NCBI GenBank assembly: GCA_028707175.1 | Contig: JAQTUV010000001.1 | Coordinates: forward strand, 186,001-250,000 | Direction: 5' to 3' | DNA from: Sideroxydans sp. | Lineage (GTDB): Bacteria > Pseudomonadota > Gammaproteobacteria > Burkholderiales > Gallionellaceae | DNA length: 64,000 nucleotides | Shown here: piece by piece, positions 29,463 to 39,705 of the stretch | Layout of the letters: the number at the start of each line of letters is the position of its first letter | Position numbering within the stretch: position 1 is the first letter of the stretch | Program-made: the position numbers and the translations under genes | The notes under the pieces: generated by a model | Databases searched by the model: none | The model's input: only the letters and a program-made list of their open reading frames with translations | What the model was told of the DNA's origin: nothing

Positions 29463-30116
29463 TCAGAGTGAGAGATATCGTAATAATGCAAATGGAGTTT
29501 GCACGCTACCAGCGATGTGCAAGCCGCTGAGATCTGTATCGGGATCAATATAGCCATAGCTTGCGACGATCCCGACCATGTTGGCTGCGTGCGCGGCTTG
29601 CATGTCGCGGATATCATCCCCTAGATATAGGCAGCGTTGCGGATCTACTCCTATCAAATTAGCGGCATGAATCAACGGCATCGGGTGTGGCTTTGCGTAC
29701 TGACAAGTATCGCCGCTCACCAAACAAGAGGCACGCTTTGCATAACCTAATTTTTCCATCAATGGAACGGTGTACCGATGTGGCTTGTTGGTGACGATTC
29801 CCCAAGGTAACTCTCGTTCTTCCAACTCTGCAATTAACGCGGACATTCCAGAAAATAAGTGCGTTTTGTCACAGATATGTGCTTCATAGTGAGCTAAGAA
29901 AGCCTCTCTCAAGGTGTCATATTCAGGCGCATCAGGGGTGATTCCTAGGCCGAGTTTTAAGAGTCCTGGTGAGCCGTGGGATGCTTGAGGGCGAATGATA
30001 GACAGCGGGAGTGCGGGCATTCCGCGTAGGCTTAAAACATGGTTGAGTGCCGCGCCCAAGTCTGGCGCGGTATCGGCGAATGTGCCGTCAAGATCGAAAA
30101 GTACAGCTTCAATCAC
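29463..30116 (-). CDS. gph: HAD-IA phosphatase (phosphoglycolate phosphatase / MupP-like)
   Basis: A 217-residue haloacid dehalogenase phosphatase with motif [11 protein letters not shown] (nucleophile Asp8 and acid Asp10), motif II VTNK, the motif III lysine in AKPHP and motif IV GDDIRD, with a four-helix cap between motifs I and II. It overlaps the end of ubiG by eight bases. In Pseudomonas the gene in this position next to ubiG is mupP, an N-acetylmuramic acid 6-phosphate phosphatase of peptidoglycan recycling, so that function competes with phosphoglycolate phosphatase. The sequence alone does not decide between them. Confidence 0.8.
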   Translation of the reverse strand: MIEAVLFDLDGTFADTAPDLGAALNHVLSLRGMPALPLSIIRPQASHGSPGLLKLGLGITPDAPEYDTLREAFLAHYEAHICDKTHLFSGMSALIAELEERELPWGIVTNKPHRYTVPLMEKLGYAKRASCLVSGDTCQYAKPHPMPLIHAANLIGVDPQRCLYLGDDIRDMQAAHAANMVGIVASYGYIDPDTDLSGLHIAGSVQTPFALLRYLSL

Positions 30117-30804
30117 GTCTGCACGCCATTAGGTAATTGACGCTGGTGTCACGTCCGAGCGAATAGGTTTGATTGAACGGGTTGTAGCTCATCCCTTTTA
30201 CCTCCGTGACATTCAAATGTGCATTTCGGCATGACTGCGCTAATTCGGAAGGTTTAATGAATTTGGCAAATTCATGGGTTCCGCGTGGCAGCATGTTCAA
30301 TACGTATTCTGCCCCGATAATTGCGAATAGGTAAGACTTGGGGTTGCGATTGAGTGTCGAAAAAAATACATGACCGCCAGGTTTGACGAGTCGCGCGCAG
30401 GCCGCAATGATTGAATCTGGATCTGGGACATGCTCAAGCATTTCCATGCAAGTTACGATGTCGTAGTGTTCGGGTTGCTCCTCTGCGAGCGCTTCTACAG
30501 CAATTTTTCTGTATTCAACGTGTTGACCACTTTCAAGTAAGTGCAATTTTGCTACTTGTAAAGACCGATCCGCAAGATCAATTCCCGTCACGTTTGCGCC
30601 AGATGCGGCCATGCTTTCAGCCAAGATGCCGCCGCCACACCCCACATCTAATATCGTTTTGCCAGTGAGCTGAGCAGTTTGATCTATGTAATCTAGGCGG
30701 AGTGGGTTGATTTCGTGCAATGGTTTAAATTCACTTTTAGGGTCCCACCATTTGTGTGCGAGTTTGATAAATTTCTCTAATTCGAGAGGGTCTGCGTTTT
30801 GCAT
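30109..30804 (-). CDS. ubiG: Ubiquinone biosynthesis O-methyltransferase UbiG
   Basis: SAM-dependent enzyme that performs both O-methylations in ubiquinone synthesis. The 231-residue product begins [12 protein letters not shown], the usual UbiG N-terminus, and shows motif [14 protein letters not shown], the acidic IDLA and motif [11 protein letters not shown]. The frame is open for another 74 codons upstream (to 31026), but that extension is rich in Phe, His and Thr and unlike the family, so ATG 30804 is preferred. A quinone function fits the complex I operon earlier in the window. It is translationally coupled to the downstream phosphatase gene. Confidence 0.94.
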   Translation of the reverse strand: MQNADPLELEKFIKLAHKWWDPKSEFKPLHEINPLRLDYIDQTAQLTGKTILDVGCGGGILAESMAASGANVTGIDLADRSLQVAKLHLLESGQHVEYRKIAVEALAEEQPEHYDIVTCMEMLEHVPDPDSIIAACARLVKPGGHVFFSTLNRNPKSYLFAIIGAEYVLNMLPRGTHEFAKFIKPSELAQSCRNAHLNVTEVKGMSYNPFNQTYSLGRDTSVNYLMACRRD

Positions 30805-30946
30805 GATATCGGTCGAGTAGTTTCGCTGGAGTGTGAATGTAACAAAAGCGTCGAGAATTAAGAAGCGGCTGTGTTGCAAAGTGGAATGAAAGAAGGTGAC
30901 GTTCTGTCGACTTGAATGACGGATTTGCTTCGTAGTTATGGGGGCA

Positions 30947-30975
30947 ATTTTAGTGGCGAAGGGATAAAAGTTTAA
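30947..30975 (-). promoter_or_regulatory. Candidate ubiG promoter
   Basis: On the minus strand TTAAAC, a 17-base spacer and TAAAAT give a plausible sigma-70 promoter with a good -10 and a weak -35. It would leave a leader of about 135 bases before the ubiG ATG. Confidence 0.35.
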
Positions 30976-31030
30976 TCTTACACAGGAGATTGCGGACAAA
31001 TGGTCTAAAATCCTCATTTTCCCCACATTG

Positions 31031-31078
31031 TTTATATGATTGGCTCGATATGTGCTCTAATTAACTAAATCATATAAA
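31031..31078. repeat. 11-bp A/T-rich inverted repeat
   Basis: Arms TTTATATGATT and AATCATATAAA are perfect and separated by 26 bases, ending 34 bases before the FimV-like start. It could be a paired operator or a weak hairpin; nothing else identifies it. Confidence 0.55.
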
Positions 31079-31112
31079 AACAATAAGTCATCAAGGTGTT
31101 ATCGCAATTCAT

Positions 31113-32678
31113 ATGCAGGTTGGTAAAAAATACGTACGCAAGCGAATGTCTCAGATCGGATTATTTTCCGTTCTGTGTCTTTTTGCGTCTACATTGAGTG
31201 CATTAGGGTTAGGGGAAATAAAGGTTTCAAGCAGCTTGGGGGAGCGACTTAAGGCGCAGGTAGAGCTTCTCGATATGGAGCGAGAAGACCCACAAGATGT
31301 AAAAATAAGACTCGCCCCTCTTCTGGAATACAAAAAAAACGAACTGTTTTATCCTGCCGGATTGAAGTTCATATTCAAGGTTGATCACTTACCAAGCGGC
31401 AAGACGGTGCTCAATATCAATAGCAACGAGACCGTCGAAGACCCGTTTCTGAATTTGTTGATTGAAGTTTCGTCGTCGTCCACCAGCGGCAAAGTGTACA
31501 AAGAATTTACTTTATTGCTTGATCCTGCAAATCAGGTAGATGTTAGCCCTGTCGTAGTTAATGCGCCGCAGTTGCCTGCGGTTGATCTTTCGAAGAAAGC
31601 TGATGCATCCTCAGGGCTTGAATCGCTCCCTTTGTCGTCGCAAGTTAAGAAAAATATACTGCCACCTTCGCAGTCTATTGCAGAAGTTTTGCCAACGACT
31701 CAGCCTGTTCGACGCCCACCCAAAAAGCGTATTCAAGGAAATACGTCATCGCCTGATAGAGTGGTTAGGAAAAATAACTCATCAGGTCAGTTGGCGCTGA
31801 CACTGTCTAATGCTCTCTCCTTAAATAGGGAGGCGGCGAATGGTGGTGCTGGATTGTCAATCTCTAGAAGTGATCCTAACGCGCCCAAAGGCTGGTCTCT
31901 AATGATGGGTGATTCTTTGCAAGAAGATATCATTGCCAAAGAAAAATCAATTAGCGATATGAAGTCGCAAATCGGTGAAATGGAAGCGCTGGTTCAAAAT
32001 CTGAAGGCAAAATTAGCGCAGACGGGGATGTCGGGTGTGGGGGCTCCAGTATTGTTGTCGGCTAGTCAGGTGCCGGCTGATGCCGAGATGATTGTGGCGA
32101 CCAGCGCAACTCTTTCGGCGAGTGCGGTTTCGCCCACCCCTGTGGCTTCACCGCAACCAGACGTGGCCGTGGGCACAGAGGCCGTGGCGTGGAAAAAATG
32201 GTTAGAGGTGTATTGGAAAAAATTGGTAGTGATTGTTGCGCTATTGGTAGTTGGTGTGGCGGCTCTGTTTGAATATAAGCGACGTCAGCAGTTAACCGCA
32301 TGGAATCACGGGATATTCGATGATTTGGATACGCCTGTTGCGGGGGCGACGGGGCCTAGCGCTTTAGATCGTTCCATGAAAGTGCCCCTATACAAAGAAA
32401 AGAAAGTGGTGCCCGAGGCCGCTGCCGAGTATGACTTGTTAGAAGCTGCCGATATATATTTGCGTTTCGATAACGACGAATTGGCAGAAGAGTCATTGCG
32501 TGATGCACTCAAGATCAATGCAAAAAATCCTCAAACTTATCTTTCTCTGTTGGGTATCTATGAGTCGCGCGGCGATGCAAAAGCCTTTGCCGAAACAGCT
32601 GAAGCGCTGAAGATGTTGGGAGATGCAGAGGCGTGGAAAAAAGCACTTGAGTTAGGTAAAAAATTCGAATCTGCGTAG
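31113..32678 (+). CDS. FimV-like inner-membrane protein
   Basis: A 521-residue protein with the FimV layout. An N-terminal hydrophobic signal (about residues 12-33) precedes the FimV core LGEIKVSSSLGERLKAQVEL and the adjoining beta-rich region to about residue 150. A long low-complexity Ser/Pro/Ala stretch and a short coiled coil (about 275-305) follow. A single transmembrane helix (KLVVIVALLVVGVAALF) starts near residue 369. The cytoplasmic C-terminal TPR-like FimV domain ends in YLSLLGIYESRGDAKAFAETAE. FimV supports polar assembly of type IV pili and polar signalling in Pseudomonas. This copy is short and I see no LysM motif. It is not flanked by pilus genes here. ATG 31113 has no strong ribosome binding site; ATG 31146 is an alternative. 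Confidence 0.8.
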   Translation: MQVGKKYVRKRMSQIGLFSVLCLFASTLSALGLGEIKVSSSLGERLKAQVELLDMEREDPQDVKIRLAPLLEYKKNELFYPAGLKFIFKVDHLPSGKTVLNINSNETVEDPFLNLLIEVSSSSTSGKVYKEFTLLLDPANQVDVSPVVVNAPQLPAVDLSKKADASSGLESLPLSSQVKKNILPPSQSIAEVLPTTQPVRRPPKKRIQGNTSSPDRVVRKNNSSGQLALTLSNALSLNREAANGGAGLSISRSDPNAPKGWSLMMGDSLQEDIIAKEKSISDMKSQIGEMEALVQNLKAKLAQTGMSGVGAPVLLSASQVPADAEMIVATSATLSASAVSPTPVASPQPDVAVGTEAVAWKKWLEVYWKKLVVIVALLVVGVAALFEYKRRQQLTAWNHGIFDDLDTPVAGATGPSALDRSMKVPLYKEKKVVPEAAAEYDLLEAADIYLRFDNDELAEESLRDALKINAKNPQTYLSLLGIYESRGDAKAFAETAEALKMLGDAEAWKKALELGKKFESA

Positions 32679-32788
32679 TGTATTAATTCCTTTTTTCGCT
32701 TCAAGCCATCTCGCAGTGGTTTACTTTTAACCATATCAATCTGGACATACTTTAAAGTCATCATGCCATCTAATTTCGCATCGCTGCT

Positions 32789-33934
32789 ATGAGTTCGAGC
32801 TTTTCAACGATCCACTGGCAGGAAAATGGTGAAGAGCACTCTGCCCGTTGGCGTGCTGAGTCTGGCGCACCGGCACCTAAACGAGTTCAAATCGCTAATG
32901 ATCAAATGAATGCTGACACAGCTTTTCGCTTGGCTTGCGAAGGTACAGCATTATTGTGGCGTGGAGATTTTCAGAATGCACGCCAATTACTACAAGCCAT
33001 GGCTCGTCGCGCAGATGAGCCGCCGCGCAAAGCTAAGCCGAAACCAACTTCGCTCAAAGACGCATTCAATCTGCACCGCCAAGCGCAATCACAACGTGCT
33101 CGTACCTTGGGTATGTTGCTGTTGCCGTTCGAGGCCGACCACAGTGTACCGTTGCGTCGTGCGCCGGATGTCACTGCCGCATGTGAGGGGGCTTACGGTG
33201 TGGTCACAGAACCTTACATCGCCTCCTTACGCAGCTTACAAGGACTCATCGGAGCGTATGAATGGCGTAAGAACGGTGTTGAGATACCGGCTTTGGGCGA
33301 GCGTATCTGTCCGCATTACGGCGTGTTCTCCCCCATCCGAGGTGAATATGTGGGGTTAGTGAATCAAGCGTCGCTTCCTGCCGCGTTGAAAAACAAATCC
33401 GTCGCATTCGATATTGGTACAGGCACTGGTGTGTTGTCTGCCGTGCTGGCGAAGCGTGGTGTCCAGTGCATCGTAGCTACGGATCAAGACACACGTGCAC
33501 TCAACTGCGCCAAAGAGAATATGAGTCGATTGGGCTACGCGGCGCAAGTGGAAGTGGTGCAAGCTGACCTATTCCCCGCAGGCCGTGCCTCGCTCATCGT
33601 GTGTAACCCGCCGTGGGTTCCTGCACGCCCTAGCTCCCCACTCGAATATGCCATCTTCGACCCCGAGAGTCGTATGTTGAAAGGCTTTCTCAACGGGCTG
33701 GCAGAGCATCTGGATGAAGGCGGCGAGGGATGGTTGATCCTCTCCGACCTGGCAGAACATCTTGGATTGCGTACGCGGGACGAATTGCTCAGTTGGATTG
33801 ATATGGCCGAGTTGAAAGTATTGGGCAAGATGGATGTGAAGCCGACTCATCAGCGAGCATCAGATACTACCGACATGTTATACGTCGCCAGAGCGGCGGA
33901 GGTGACTTCGCTCTGGCGTTTGGTTGCTAAATGA
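32789..33934 (+). CDS. Class I SAM-dependent methyltransferase (N5-glutamine/HemK-like), target unknown
   Basis: The 381-residue product has a methyltransferase domain from about residue 180, with motif I FDIGTGTGVLSAVLAKRG (starting near 207), the acidic ATDQD, and the NPPW motif (273-276) typical of enzymes that methylate amide or exocyclic amino nitrogens, such as PrmC/PrmB or N6-adenine RNA methylases. The first 170 residues do not resemble the PrmC helical bundle; they are Arg/Ala-rich with the basic stretch KAKPKPTSLK and may bind RNA or protein. It stands alone between the FimV-like gene and a convergent gene. The substrate cannot be assigned. Confidence 0.75.
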   Translation: MSSSFSTIHWQENGEEHSARWRAESGAPAPKRVQIANDQMNADTAFRLACEGTALLWRGDFQNARQLLQAMARRADEPPRKAKPKPTSLKDAFNLHRQAQSQRARTLGMLLLPFEADHSVPLRRAPDVTAACEGAYGVVTEPYIASLRSLQGLIGAYEWRKNGVEIPALGERICPHYGVFSPIRGEYVGLVNQASLPAALKNKSVAFDIGTGTGVLSAVLAKRGVQCIVATDQDTRALNCAKENMSRLGYAAQVEVVQADLFPAGRASLIVCNPPWVPARPSSPLEYAIFDPESRMLKGFLNGLAEHLDEGGEGWLILSDLAEHLGLRTRDELLSWIDMAELKVLGKMDVKPTHQRASDTTDMLYVARAAEVTSLWRLVAK

Positions 33935-34019
33935 CGCCGCAGAGTTGAGGTGTATTCTCACGTTTTGCAGGCTGTTAGATCAACTCGTACAAAGAACGAT
34001 GTGGGCTTTGTTCAGGCAA

Positions 34020-34316
34020 TCATTTCCACGAAACGTGCTTGCCGGCTTTAGTGGCTGCGGTCAATAAGCTGATCAAAGGAAGGCTTCTATTGGCCATGCT
34101 TACAACAATTTCTTCGCCTTGTTTTTGTGAGGTAGGCGAGGTTGTCTTTTGTGCTTCGATGGCGGATTTGAGCAGGCTGAGTGCATTGGGAACGTCTTCT
34201 GCTCGGATCGCGCTGGGAACAGTGCCGCTGTGCCCCATCATTTTAAGCAAGGGGATAGCGTGTTCGCCAAACATGGTGATGTCTGCATAGGCTTCGGTTG
34301 TAAATGTGACGAGCAT
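34020..34316 (-). CDS. DUF1840 family protein
   Basis: A 98-residue protein beginning MLVTFTTEAYADITMFGEHA, the start typical of the DUF1840 family found in beta- and gammaproteobacteria, with the conserved LLKMMGHSGTVPSAI segment. A polar linker follows residue 60 and a basic C-terminus (TKAGKHVSWK) ends it. No function is established for this family, and the neighbours (a methyltransferase and a MazG-like enzyme) do not suggest one. No signal peptide or membrane helix is seen. Confidence 0.8.
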   Translation of the reverse strand: MLVTFTTEAYADITMFGEHAIPLLKMMGHSGTVPSAIRAEDVPNALSLLKSAIEAQKTTSPTSQKQGEEIVVSMANRSLPLISLLTAATKAGKHVSWK

Positions 34317-34402
34317 GGAATGATCCTTGATGGGTTATCGTTGCTGAAGTGGCGTTTAGGAATGTACGAATCGGACGCCATTATGTTACGCATGTTCGAT
34401 AG

Positions 34403-34765
34403 TTAAAGAAGGGTGTATTTGTTGGGATTTCCTTTCGCTTTTTCTACGGGGTATTTCAGCGCATTCTTTTTAATTTTCTCCAGCACGATTTCCTTCACGT
34501 CAAAGCCGTAGCTATTTGCCAATAGGAAGGCGTAGGCGAAAACGTCCGCCAATTCTTCACGAACCTCATCTTTGTTTGCAGCGTCAGCAGATTTCCATAA
34601 GTAGGTTTCTAGTAATTCACTGGTTTCTATGTTTAGCGCCAATGCGAGGTCTTTGGGATTGTGGAACTGCGCCCAATCCCGTTCGTCGCGGAATTGGAGG
34701 AGTGCTTGGGTGGTTTCGCGGATGTCGCTCACTAAGTGTCCTAATTTGTGTGGAAGTTGGGCCAT
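34403..34765 (-). CDS. MazG-like nucleotide pyrophosphohydrolase
   Basis: A 120-residue all-alpha NTP pyrophosphohydrolase related to MazG and the dCTPase RS21-C6. The metal-binding pattern ExxE followed by ExxD is visible as ETSELLE and EELADVFAY. The C-terminal KYPVEKAKG motif is typical of this small subgroup. Such enzymes remove non-canonical or excess (d)NTPs. It sits just upstream of gyrA on the opposite strand, so the two share a 178-base divergent region. Confidence 0.85.
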   Translation of the reverse strand: MAQLPHKLGHLVSDIRETTQALLQFRDERDWAQFHNPKDLALALNIETSELLETYLWKSADAANKDEVREELADVFAYAFLLANSYGFDVKEIVLEKIKKNALKYPVEKAKGNPNKYTLL

Positions 34766-34871
34766 TTCTGGGGTTGGGTAAATTGTAGCTTATGGCTTGA
34801 TTGCTATGGGCTTTGTATAGGCAAATGTGGGCGGTGGCGAATGAGGCTCGTGGCTAGTCGGGGAGGGATGT

Positions 34872-34885
34872 GGGTGTGCTAGAAT
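34872..34885 (+). promoter_or_regulatory. Candidate extended -10 promoter for gyrA
   Basis: TGCTAGAAT is an extended -10 element (TG-N-TAGAAT, -10 hexamer at 34880-34885) about 60 bases before the gyrA ATG. The -35 region is weak (GTCGGG at 17-base spacing), which an extended -10 can offset. Confidence 0.4.
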
Positions 34886-34943
34886 GCCCCCTTCGTTTTA
34901 ACACCTAAACGCCCCGCGTTAAGGGTTTATTCATAGGTCGCTC

Positions 34944-37529
34944 ATGGAACAACAATTCGCTAAAGAAACTCTGCCAGTCAGCCTTGAAGAAGAGATGCGT
35001 AGGTCCTATCTCGATTACGCGATGAGCGTGATCGTGGGGCGTGCTTTGCCGGATGTGCGTGATGGTCTGAAACCAGTTCATCGCCGCGTGTTGTTTGCGA
35101 TGCATGAACTGTCTAACGATTGGAACCGTGCGTACAAAAAATCGGCGCGTATCGTTGGTGACGTGATCGGTAAGTACCACCCGCACGGCGACACGGCGGT
35201 GTATGACACCATCGTTCGTATGGCGCAGGATTTCTCGTTGCGTTACACGCTGGTGGATGGTCAGGGTAACTTCGGTTCGGTGGATGGAGATAACGCAGCG
35301 GCGATGCGTTACACCGAGATCCGCATGGCAAAGATCGCACATCAATTGCTTGAAGACCTAGACAAAGAGACTGTGGATTTTGGCCCGAACTATGACGGTT
35401 CGGAGCATGAGCCGCTGGTGTTCCCCGCGCGTTTCCCAAATCTACTGGTGAACGGTTCGTCCGGTATTGCTGTGGGGATGGCGACTAATATCCCGCCGCA
35501 CAACATGACCGAGGTGGTGGATGCGTGCCTCGCGTTGCTGCGTAATCCAGAGATGGATATCGAAGAAATCATTGACCTCGTACCCGCACCTGATTTCCCC
35601 ACCGCCGGCATCATTTATGGTTTGGCGGGGGTGAAGGAAGGCTATCGCACTGGGCGTGGTCGCGTGATCATGCGTGGTCGTACGCACTTTGAAGACATCG
35701 GTAAAGGTGATCGTCAAGCCATCATCATCGACGAGTTGCCCTATCAAGTGAATAAAGCGAACCTGCTCATCAAGATTGGTGAATTGGTGCGCGAGAAGAA
35801 GATCGAAGGCATCACCGAAATTCGCGACGAGTCGGATAAATCCGGTATGCGTGCGGTCATCGAGTTGCGTCGTGGCGAGATGCCAGAAGTTGTGCTCAAC
35901 CATCTGTACAAGCAGACTCAGTTGCAAGACAGTTTCGGTATCAACATGGTCGCAATTATTGATGGCCAACCTAAGCTGCTTAACCTGAAGGAAATTATCG
36001 AAGCGTTCTTGCGTCATCGCCGCGAAGTGGTGACACGCCGCACTATTTTTGAATTGCGCAAAGCGCGTGAACGCGGCCATATCTTGGAAGGTTTGGCGGT
36101 CGCGTTGTCCAACGTGGACGAGATTATTGCGCTCATCAAGGCGGCGCCCACCCCCGCTGATGCGAAGCGCGAGTTGATGGCGCGCTCGTGGCGCTCATCG
36201 CTGGTGGAAGATATGTTGAGTCGCGTGAGCGATGCTTCGCGTCCTGATGGATTGGCGCCTGAGTTTGGATTGGTGGGGGCTGGCAATGAGCGCGGGTATC
36301 ACCTCTCTGAGGCGCAGACACAAGCTATTCTAGAGTTGCGTTTGCAGCGCTTGACAGGTTTGGAGCAAGACAAGATTGTGGGCGAATATCGTGAAGTGAT
36401 GGACAAGATTGCAGACTTGCTCGACATTTTGGCGAAGCCTGAGCGTGTGACGCAAATCATCGGCGATGAGTTGGTGATTATTCGTTCACAGTTCGGTGAT
36501 AAGCGCCGCAGCGAAATCGTGACGCACACGCAAGATATGAGCATGGAAGACTTCATCGCACCTGAAGATGTGGCTGTGACTTTGTCGCATAGCGGTTACA
36601 TGAAAGCGCAGAAGTTGGATGAATATCGCGCACAAAAACGAGGTGGGCGTGGCAAACAAGCGGCCTCCACTAAGGAAGACGATTTTGTTGATAACTTGTT
36701 CATTGCTAACACGCACGATTACATTCTGTGTTTCTCCAACCGTGGTCGTGTGTATTGGATGAAGGTCTATGAAGTGCCCTTGGGGACACGTATCAGTCGC
36801 GGCAAGCCGATTGTGAATTTGCTGCCGCTAGAAACAGGCGAGCAAATCAACGCAATTTTGCCGGTCAAAGAATTCTCCGAAAATCAATTCGTATTCTTTG
36901 CGACAACTGACGGTACTGTGAAGAAGACGCCATTGTCAGATTTCGCCAACCCGCGTAAGGCTGGCATCATCGCCATCAATTTGGACGAAGGTGACTTCCT
37001 TATCGGTGTTGCACTGACCGATGGTCAGCATGACGTGATGTTGTTCTCTAACGAAGGCAAGGCGGTACGTTTCGATGAGAACGATGTACGTTCCATGGGG
37101 CGTGTGACACGCGGTGTGCGTGGTATGAATCTGTCTAAAGGCGGCAAAGTGATTGCTTTGTTGGTTGCCGAAAACGAACAACAAAGTGTGCTGACCGCGA
37201 CTGAAAATGGTTATGGAAAACGAACGCCAATCGTTGAGTACACGCGCCATGGTCGTGGCACGCAAGGCATGATGGCAATCCAAACTTCCGAACGTAACGG
37301 CAAAGTGGTAGCGGCTACTCTGGTACAGCCAGAGGACGAAATCATGCTCATCGGCACCAACGGTGTATTGATTCGTACACGTGTGAGTGAGATACGTGAG
37401 ATGAGTCGCGCAACGCAGGGTGTGACGCTGATAAACCTAGAAAAAGGTGAAAAACTGGCTGGCTTGAGCCGCATTGCAGAATCTGAAGAAGAGTCCGGAG
37501 AAGGTGCAGACAGGGAGGACGCAGAATGA
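34944..37529 (+). CDS. gyrA: DNA gyrase subunit A
   Basis: Breaks and rejoins DNA in the ATP-driven introduction of negative supercoils, together with GyrB. The 861-residue product has the winged-helix/tower core and the six-bladed C-terminal beta-pinwheel. The catalytic tyrosine is in [10 protein letters not shown] (Tyr123), and the quinolone-determining stretch [12 protein letters not shown] has Thr and Asp at the positions matching E. coli Ser83 and Asp87. The GyrA box appears as QKRGGRGKQ. The stop codon overlaps the serC start by four bases, linking gyrA to the amino acid genes, an order known from other betaproteobacteria. Confidence 0.98.
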   Translation: MEQQFAKETLPVSLEEEMRRSYLDYAMSVIVGRALPDVRDGLKPVHRRVLFAMHELSNDWNRAYKKSARIVGDVIGKYHPHGDTAVYDTIVRMAQDFSLRYTLVDGQGNFGSVDGDNAAAMRYTEIRMAKIAHQLLEDLDKETVDFGPNYDGSEHEPLVFPARFPNLLVNGSSGIAVGMATNIPPHNMTEVVDACLALLRNPEMDIEEIIDLVPAPDFPTAGIIYGLAGVKEGYRTGRGRVIMRGRTHFEDIGKGDRQAIIIDELPYQVNKANLLIKIGELVREKKIEGITEIRDESDKSGMRAVIELRRGEMPEVVLNHLYKQTQLQDSFGINMVAIIDGQPKLLNLKEIIEAFLRHRREVVTRRTIFELRKARERGHILEGLAVALSNVDEIIALIKAAPTPADAKRELMARSWRSSLVEDMLSRVSDASRPDGLAPEFGLVGAGNERGYHLSEAQTQAILELRLQRLTGLEQDKIVGEYREVMDKIADLLDILAKPERVTQIIGDELVIIRSQFGDKRRSEIVTHTQDMSMEDFIAPEDVAVTLSHSGYMKAQKLDEYRAQKRGGRGKQAASTKEDDFVDNLFIANTHDYILCFSNRGRVYWMKVYEVPLGTRISRGKPIVNLLPLETGEQINAILPVKEFSENQFVFFATTDGTVKKTPLSDFANPRKAGIIAINLDEGDFLIGVALTDGQHDVMLFSNEGKAVRFDENDVRSMGRVTRGVRGMNLSKGGKVIALLVAENEQQSVLTATENGYGKRTPIVEYTRHGRGTQGMMAIQTSERNGKVVAATLVQPEDEIMLIGTNGVLIRTRVSEIREMSRATQGVTLINLEKGEKLAGLSRIAESEEESGEGADREDAE

Positions 37530-38608
37530 TCATCCATAATTTCAGCGCAGGTCCTGCGGTCTTGCCGAAAGAAGTATTGCAGCAAGCGCAGGCTGAATTG
37601 ATCGACTGGCGCGGAAGTGGCATGTCGGTGATGGAGATGTCGCACCGAGGTAAGGAGTTCATGGGCATCGCTGCGCAGGCAGAGGCAGATCTGCGCGAGT
37701 TGTTAGATATTCCCAAAAACTACAAAGTGTTGTTTTTGCAAGGTGGTGCACATCTGCAATTTTCGATGATCCCGTTGAATTTATTGCGCGGTAAGACCTC
37801 AGCTGATTACGTAAATACGGGTGAATGGTCTAAGAAGGCTATCAACGAGGCAAAGAAGTTTTGCATCGTCAACGAGGTTGCCAGTAGTGCAGATAAAAAT
37901 TTCACTTATGCACCTGATCAAACGTCTTGGCGGTTAAATAAAGATGCGGCTTATGTGCACTACACACCGAATGAAACGATTGGCGGCGTAGAGTTCAATT
38001 GGATTCCAGATGTGGGTGATGTGCCCTTGGTGGCCGATATGTCATCTAATATTTTGTCGCGCGTGATAGATGTATCGAAGTTTGGTCTGATTTATGCGGG
38101 TGCACAAAAGAACATCGGTCCAGCAGGGCTGACCTTGGTCATTGTGCGCGAAGATTTGGTGGGGCATGCCGATGCACGTTTGCCAACCATGCTTGACTAC
38201 AAGACGCATGCTGATAACGATTCCATGTACAACACCCCACCAACCTACGGCATTTACATGGCGGGCTTGGTGTTCCAATGGTTGAAGAAGCATGGTGGCG
38301 TGGCGAAGATGGAGCAAGCGAATATCGCTAAAGCGAATCTGCTATATCAAGCGATTGATGCGAGCCAAGGTTTTTATCAATGCCCGGTGGCGCAAGCAGA
38401 TCGTTCGAGAATGAATGTTCCGTTTAAGACACGTGATGCTGCAGTCGATGCAGAATTCCTCAAACAAGCGGAAGCGCGAGGTCTGATGCAACTTAAAGGG
38501 CATAAGTTGGCGGGGGGAATGCGTGCCTCTATCTACAACGCAATGCCGATAGCCGGTGTTCAAGCACTCGCCGATTTCATGGGCGAATTCGCACAGCGCA
38601 AAGGTTGA
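37526..38608 (+). CDS. serC: Phosphoserine aminotransferase
   Basis: PLP enzyme making phosphoserine from 3-phosphohydroxypyruvate and glutamate, and acting in pyridoxal phosphate synthesis. The 360-residue protein begins [10 protein letters not shown], contains [15 protein letters not shown] and the PLP-binding lysine in [12 protein letters not shown] (near residue 195), and ends with the family-typical [18 protein letters not shown]. It overlaps gyrA by four bases (ATGA) and precedes pheA by seven. Confidence 0.97.
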   Translation: MIIHNFSAGPAVLPKEVLQQAQAELIDWRGSGMSVMEMSHRGKEFMGIAAQAEADLRELLDIPKNYKVLFLQGGAHLQFSMIPLNLLRGKTSADYVNTGEWSKKAINEAKKFCIVNEVASSADKNFTYAPDQTSWRLNKDAAYVHYTPNETIGGVEFNWIPDVGDVPLVADMSSNILSRVIDVSKFGLIYAGAQKNIGPAGLTLVIVREDLVGHADARLPTMLDYKTHADNDSMYNTPPTYGIYMAGLVFQWLKKHGGVAKMEQANIAKANLLYQAIDASQGFYQCPVAQADRSRMNVPFKTRDAAVDAEFLKQAEARGLMQLKGHKLAGGMRASIYNAMPIAGVQALADFMGEFAQRKG

Positions 38609-38615
38609 TTCTTTA

Positions 38616-39680
38616 ATGTCTGACGATTTAAAAAAATTCCGCGCACAGATTGATGGCATTGATGATGAATTGCTCAAGCTATTCAATCAGCGCGCAGCGT
38701 TGGCGCAACAGATCGGTCATGCCAAAGGCACGGGGGCTGTGCTGAGGCCAGAGCGAGAGGCGCAAGTGTTGCAGCGTATGCGGGATGCCAATCAAGGGCC
38801 GCTATCTGGACAAGGTGTCAGTGCGTTGTATACCGAGATCATGTCGCAATGTCGTGCGCTGGAAGCCCCCTTGAGGGTGGCTTACTTGGGGCCGCACGGA
38901 ACATTTAGCGAAGCCGCGGTGTTTCAGCGTTTCGGTCAGGCCACAACGGGGGTGCCGGCAGATACCATTGACGGTGTATTCACTGCGGTGGAAAGTGGTG
39001 CGGCCAATTATGGTTTGGTGCCTGTCGAAAACTCAACCGAAGGCGCGATTGGTCGTACGCTAGATTTGTTGTTGAATAGCACGTTGAATATCTGCGGTGA
39101 AGTGTTGCTACAGGTACATCAATGCTTGCTGTCGAATGAAAACGACTTGAGCATGATTCGCAAAGTCTATTCGCATCCACAATCTTTTGGGCAATGCCAA
39201 GGCTGGTTGAATGCACATCTGCCGCATGCAGAGCGGATTACCGCAAGCAGCAATGCCGATGCCGCACGCTTGGCTGCTGAAGAATCGTTCACGGCGGCGA
39301 TTGCAGGGGCGCAGGCTGCGCCACATTTCAAATTGAAAGTGCTGTCGCAGAATATTGAAGATGATGCACGCAATACCACGCGTTTCTTGCTCATTGGTAA
39401 ACAAGAGGTTGCCCCCTCGGGTAAAGATAGAACTTCACTGGCCATGTCAGCGCCGAATCGGCCCGGTGCGATGCACGATTTGTTGGCTCCGCTAGCAAAT
39501 AATGGAGTGTCCATGACGAAACTGGAATCTCGTCCATCCCGCACTGGATTGTGGGAGTACGTTTTTTACGTTGATATCGAAGGACATCAATCAGATGCCA
39601 AGGTTGCAGCCGCATTGGTGCAACTCAAACAGATTGCGGCATTTGTCAAAGTGCTGGGCTCATACCCAGTGGCTGTTTAA
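38616..39680 (+). CDS. pheA: Bifunctional chorismate mutase / prephenate dehydratase
   Basis: Converts chorismate to prephenate and then to phenylpyruvate for phenylalanine. The 354-residue product has an AroQ-type chorismate mutase (residues 1-85, with [20 protein letters not shown]), a prephenate dehydratase domain (about 92-270, starting [14 protein letters not shown] and ending with TTRFLLIG), and a C-terminal ACT domain with the ESRPSR phenylalanine-binding motif, implying feedback inhibition. ATG 38616 gives the usual [11 protein letters not shown] start; the frame runs further upstream into serC but without a suitable start. Confidence 0.96.
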   Translation: MSDDLKKFRAQIDGIDDELLKLFNQRAALAQQIGHAKGTGAVLRPEREAQVLQRMRDANQGPLSGQGVSALYTEIMSQCRALEAPLRVAYLGPHGTFSEAAVFQRFGQATTGVPADTIDGVFTAVESGAANYGLVPVENSTEGAIGRTLDLLLNSTLNICGEVLLQVHQCLLSNENDLSMIRKVYSHPQSFGQCQGWLNAHLPHAERITASSNADAARLAAEESFTAAIAGAQAAPHFKLKVLSQNIEDDARNTTRFLLIGKQEVAPSGKDRTSLAMSAPNRPGAMHDLLAPLANNGVSMTKLESRPSRTGLWEYVFYVDIEGHQSDAKVAAALVQLKQIAAFVKVLGSYPVAV

Positions 39681-39705
39681 AGCTTTTTTCAAGCAAGGTC
39701 TGAAA

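Larger units (their letters stand above)
30805..31112. other. Divergent intergenic region between ubiG and the FimV-like gene
   Basis: About 308 bases without a gene. It holds a possible minus-strand promoter for ubiG (30947-30975) and an 11-bp A/T-rich inverted repeat TTTATATGATT / AATCATATAAA (arms 31031-31041 and 31068-31078). I see no RNA gene in it. Confidence 0.6.

Noticed and set aside
30805-31026. 74-residue N-terminal extension of UbiG
   Set aside because: Open by chance; the extension is unlike any UbiG and the family start is at 30804.
33989-34011. ACAAAG ... CTTTGT repeat between the methyltransferase and DUF1840 genes
   Set aside because: Only six base pairs with an 11-base loop and no T-run; too weak to call a terminator.
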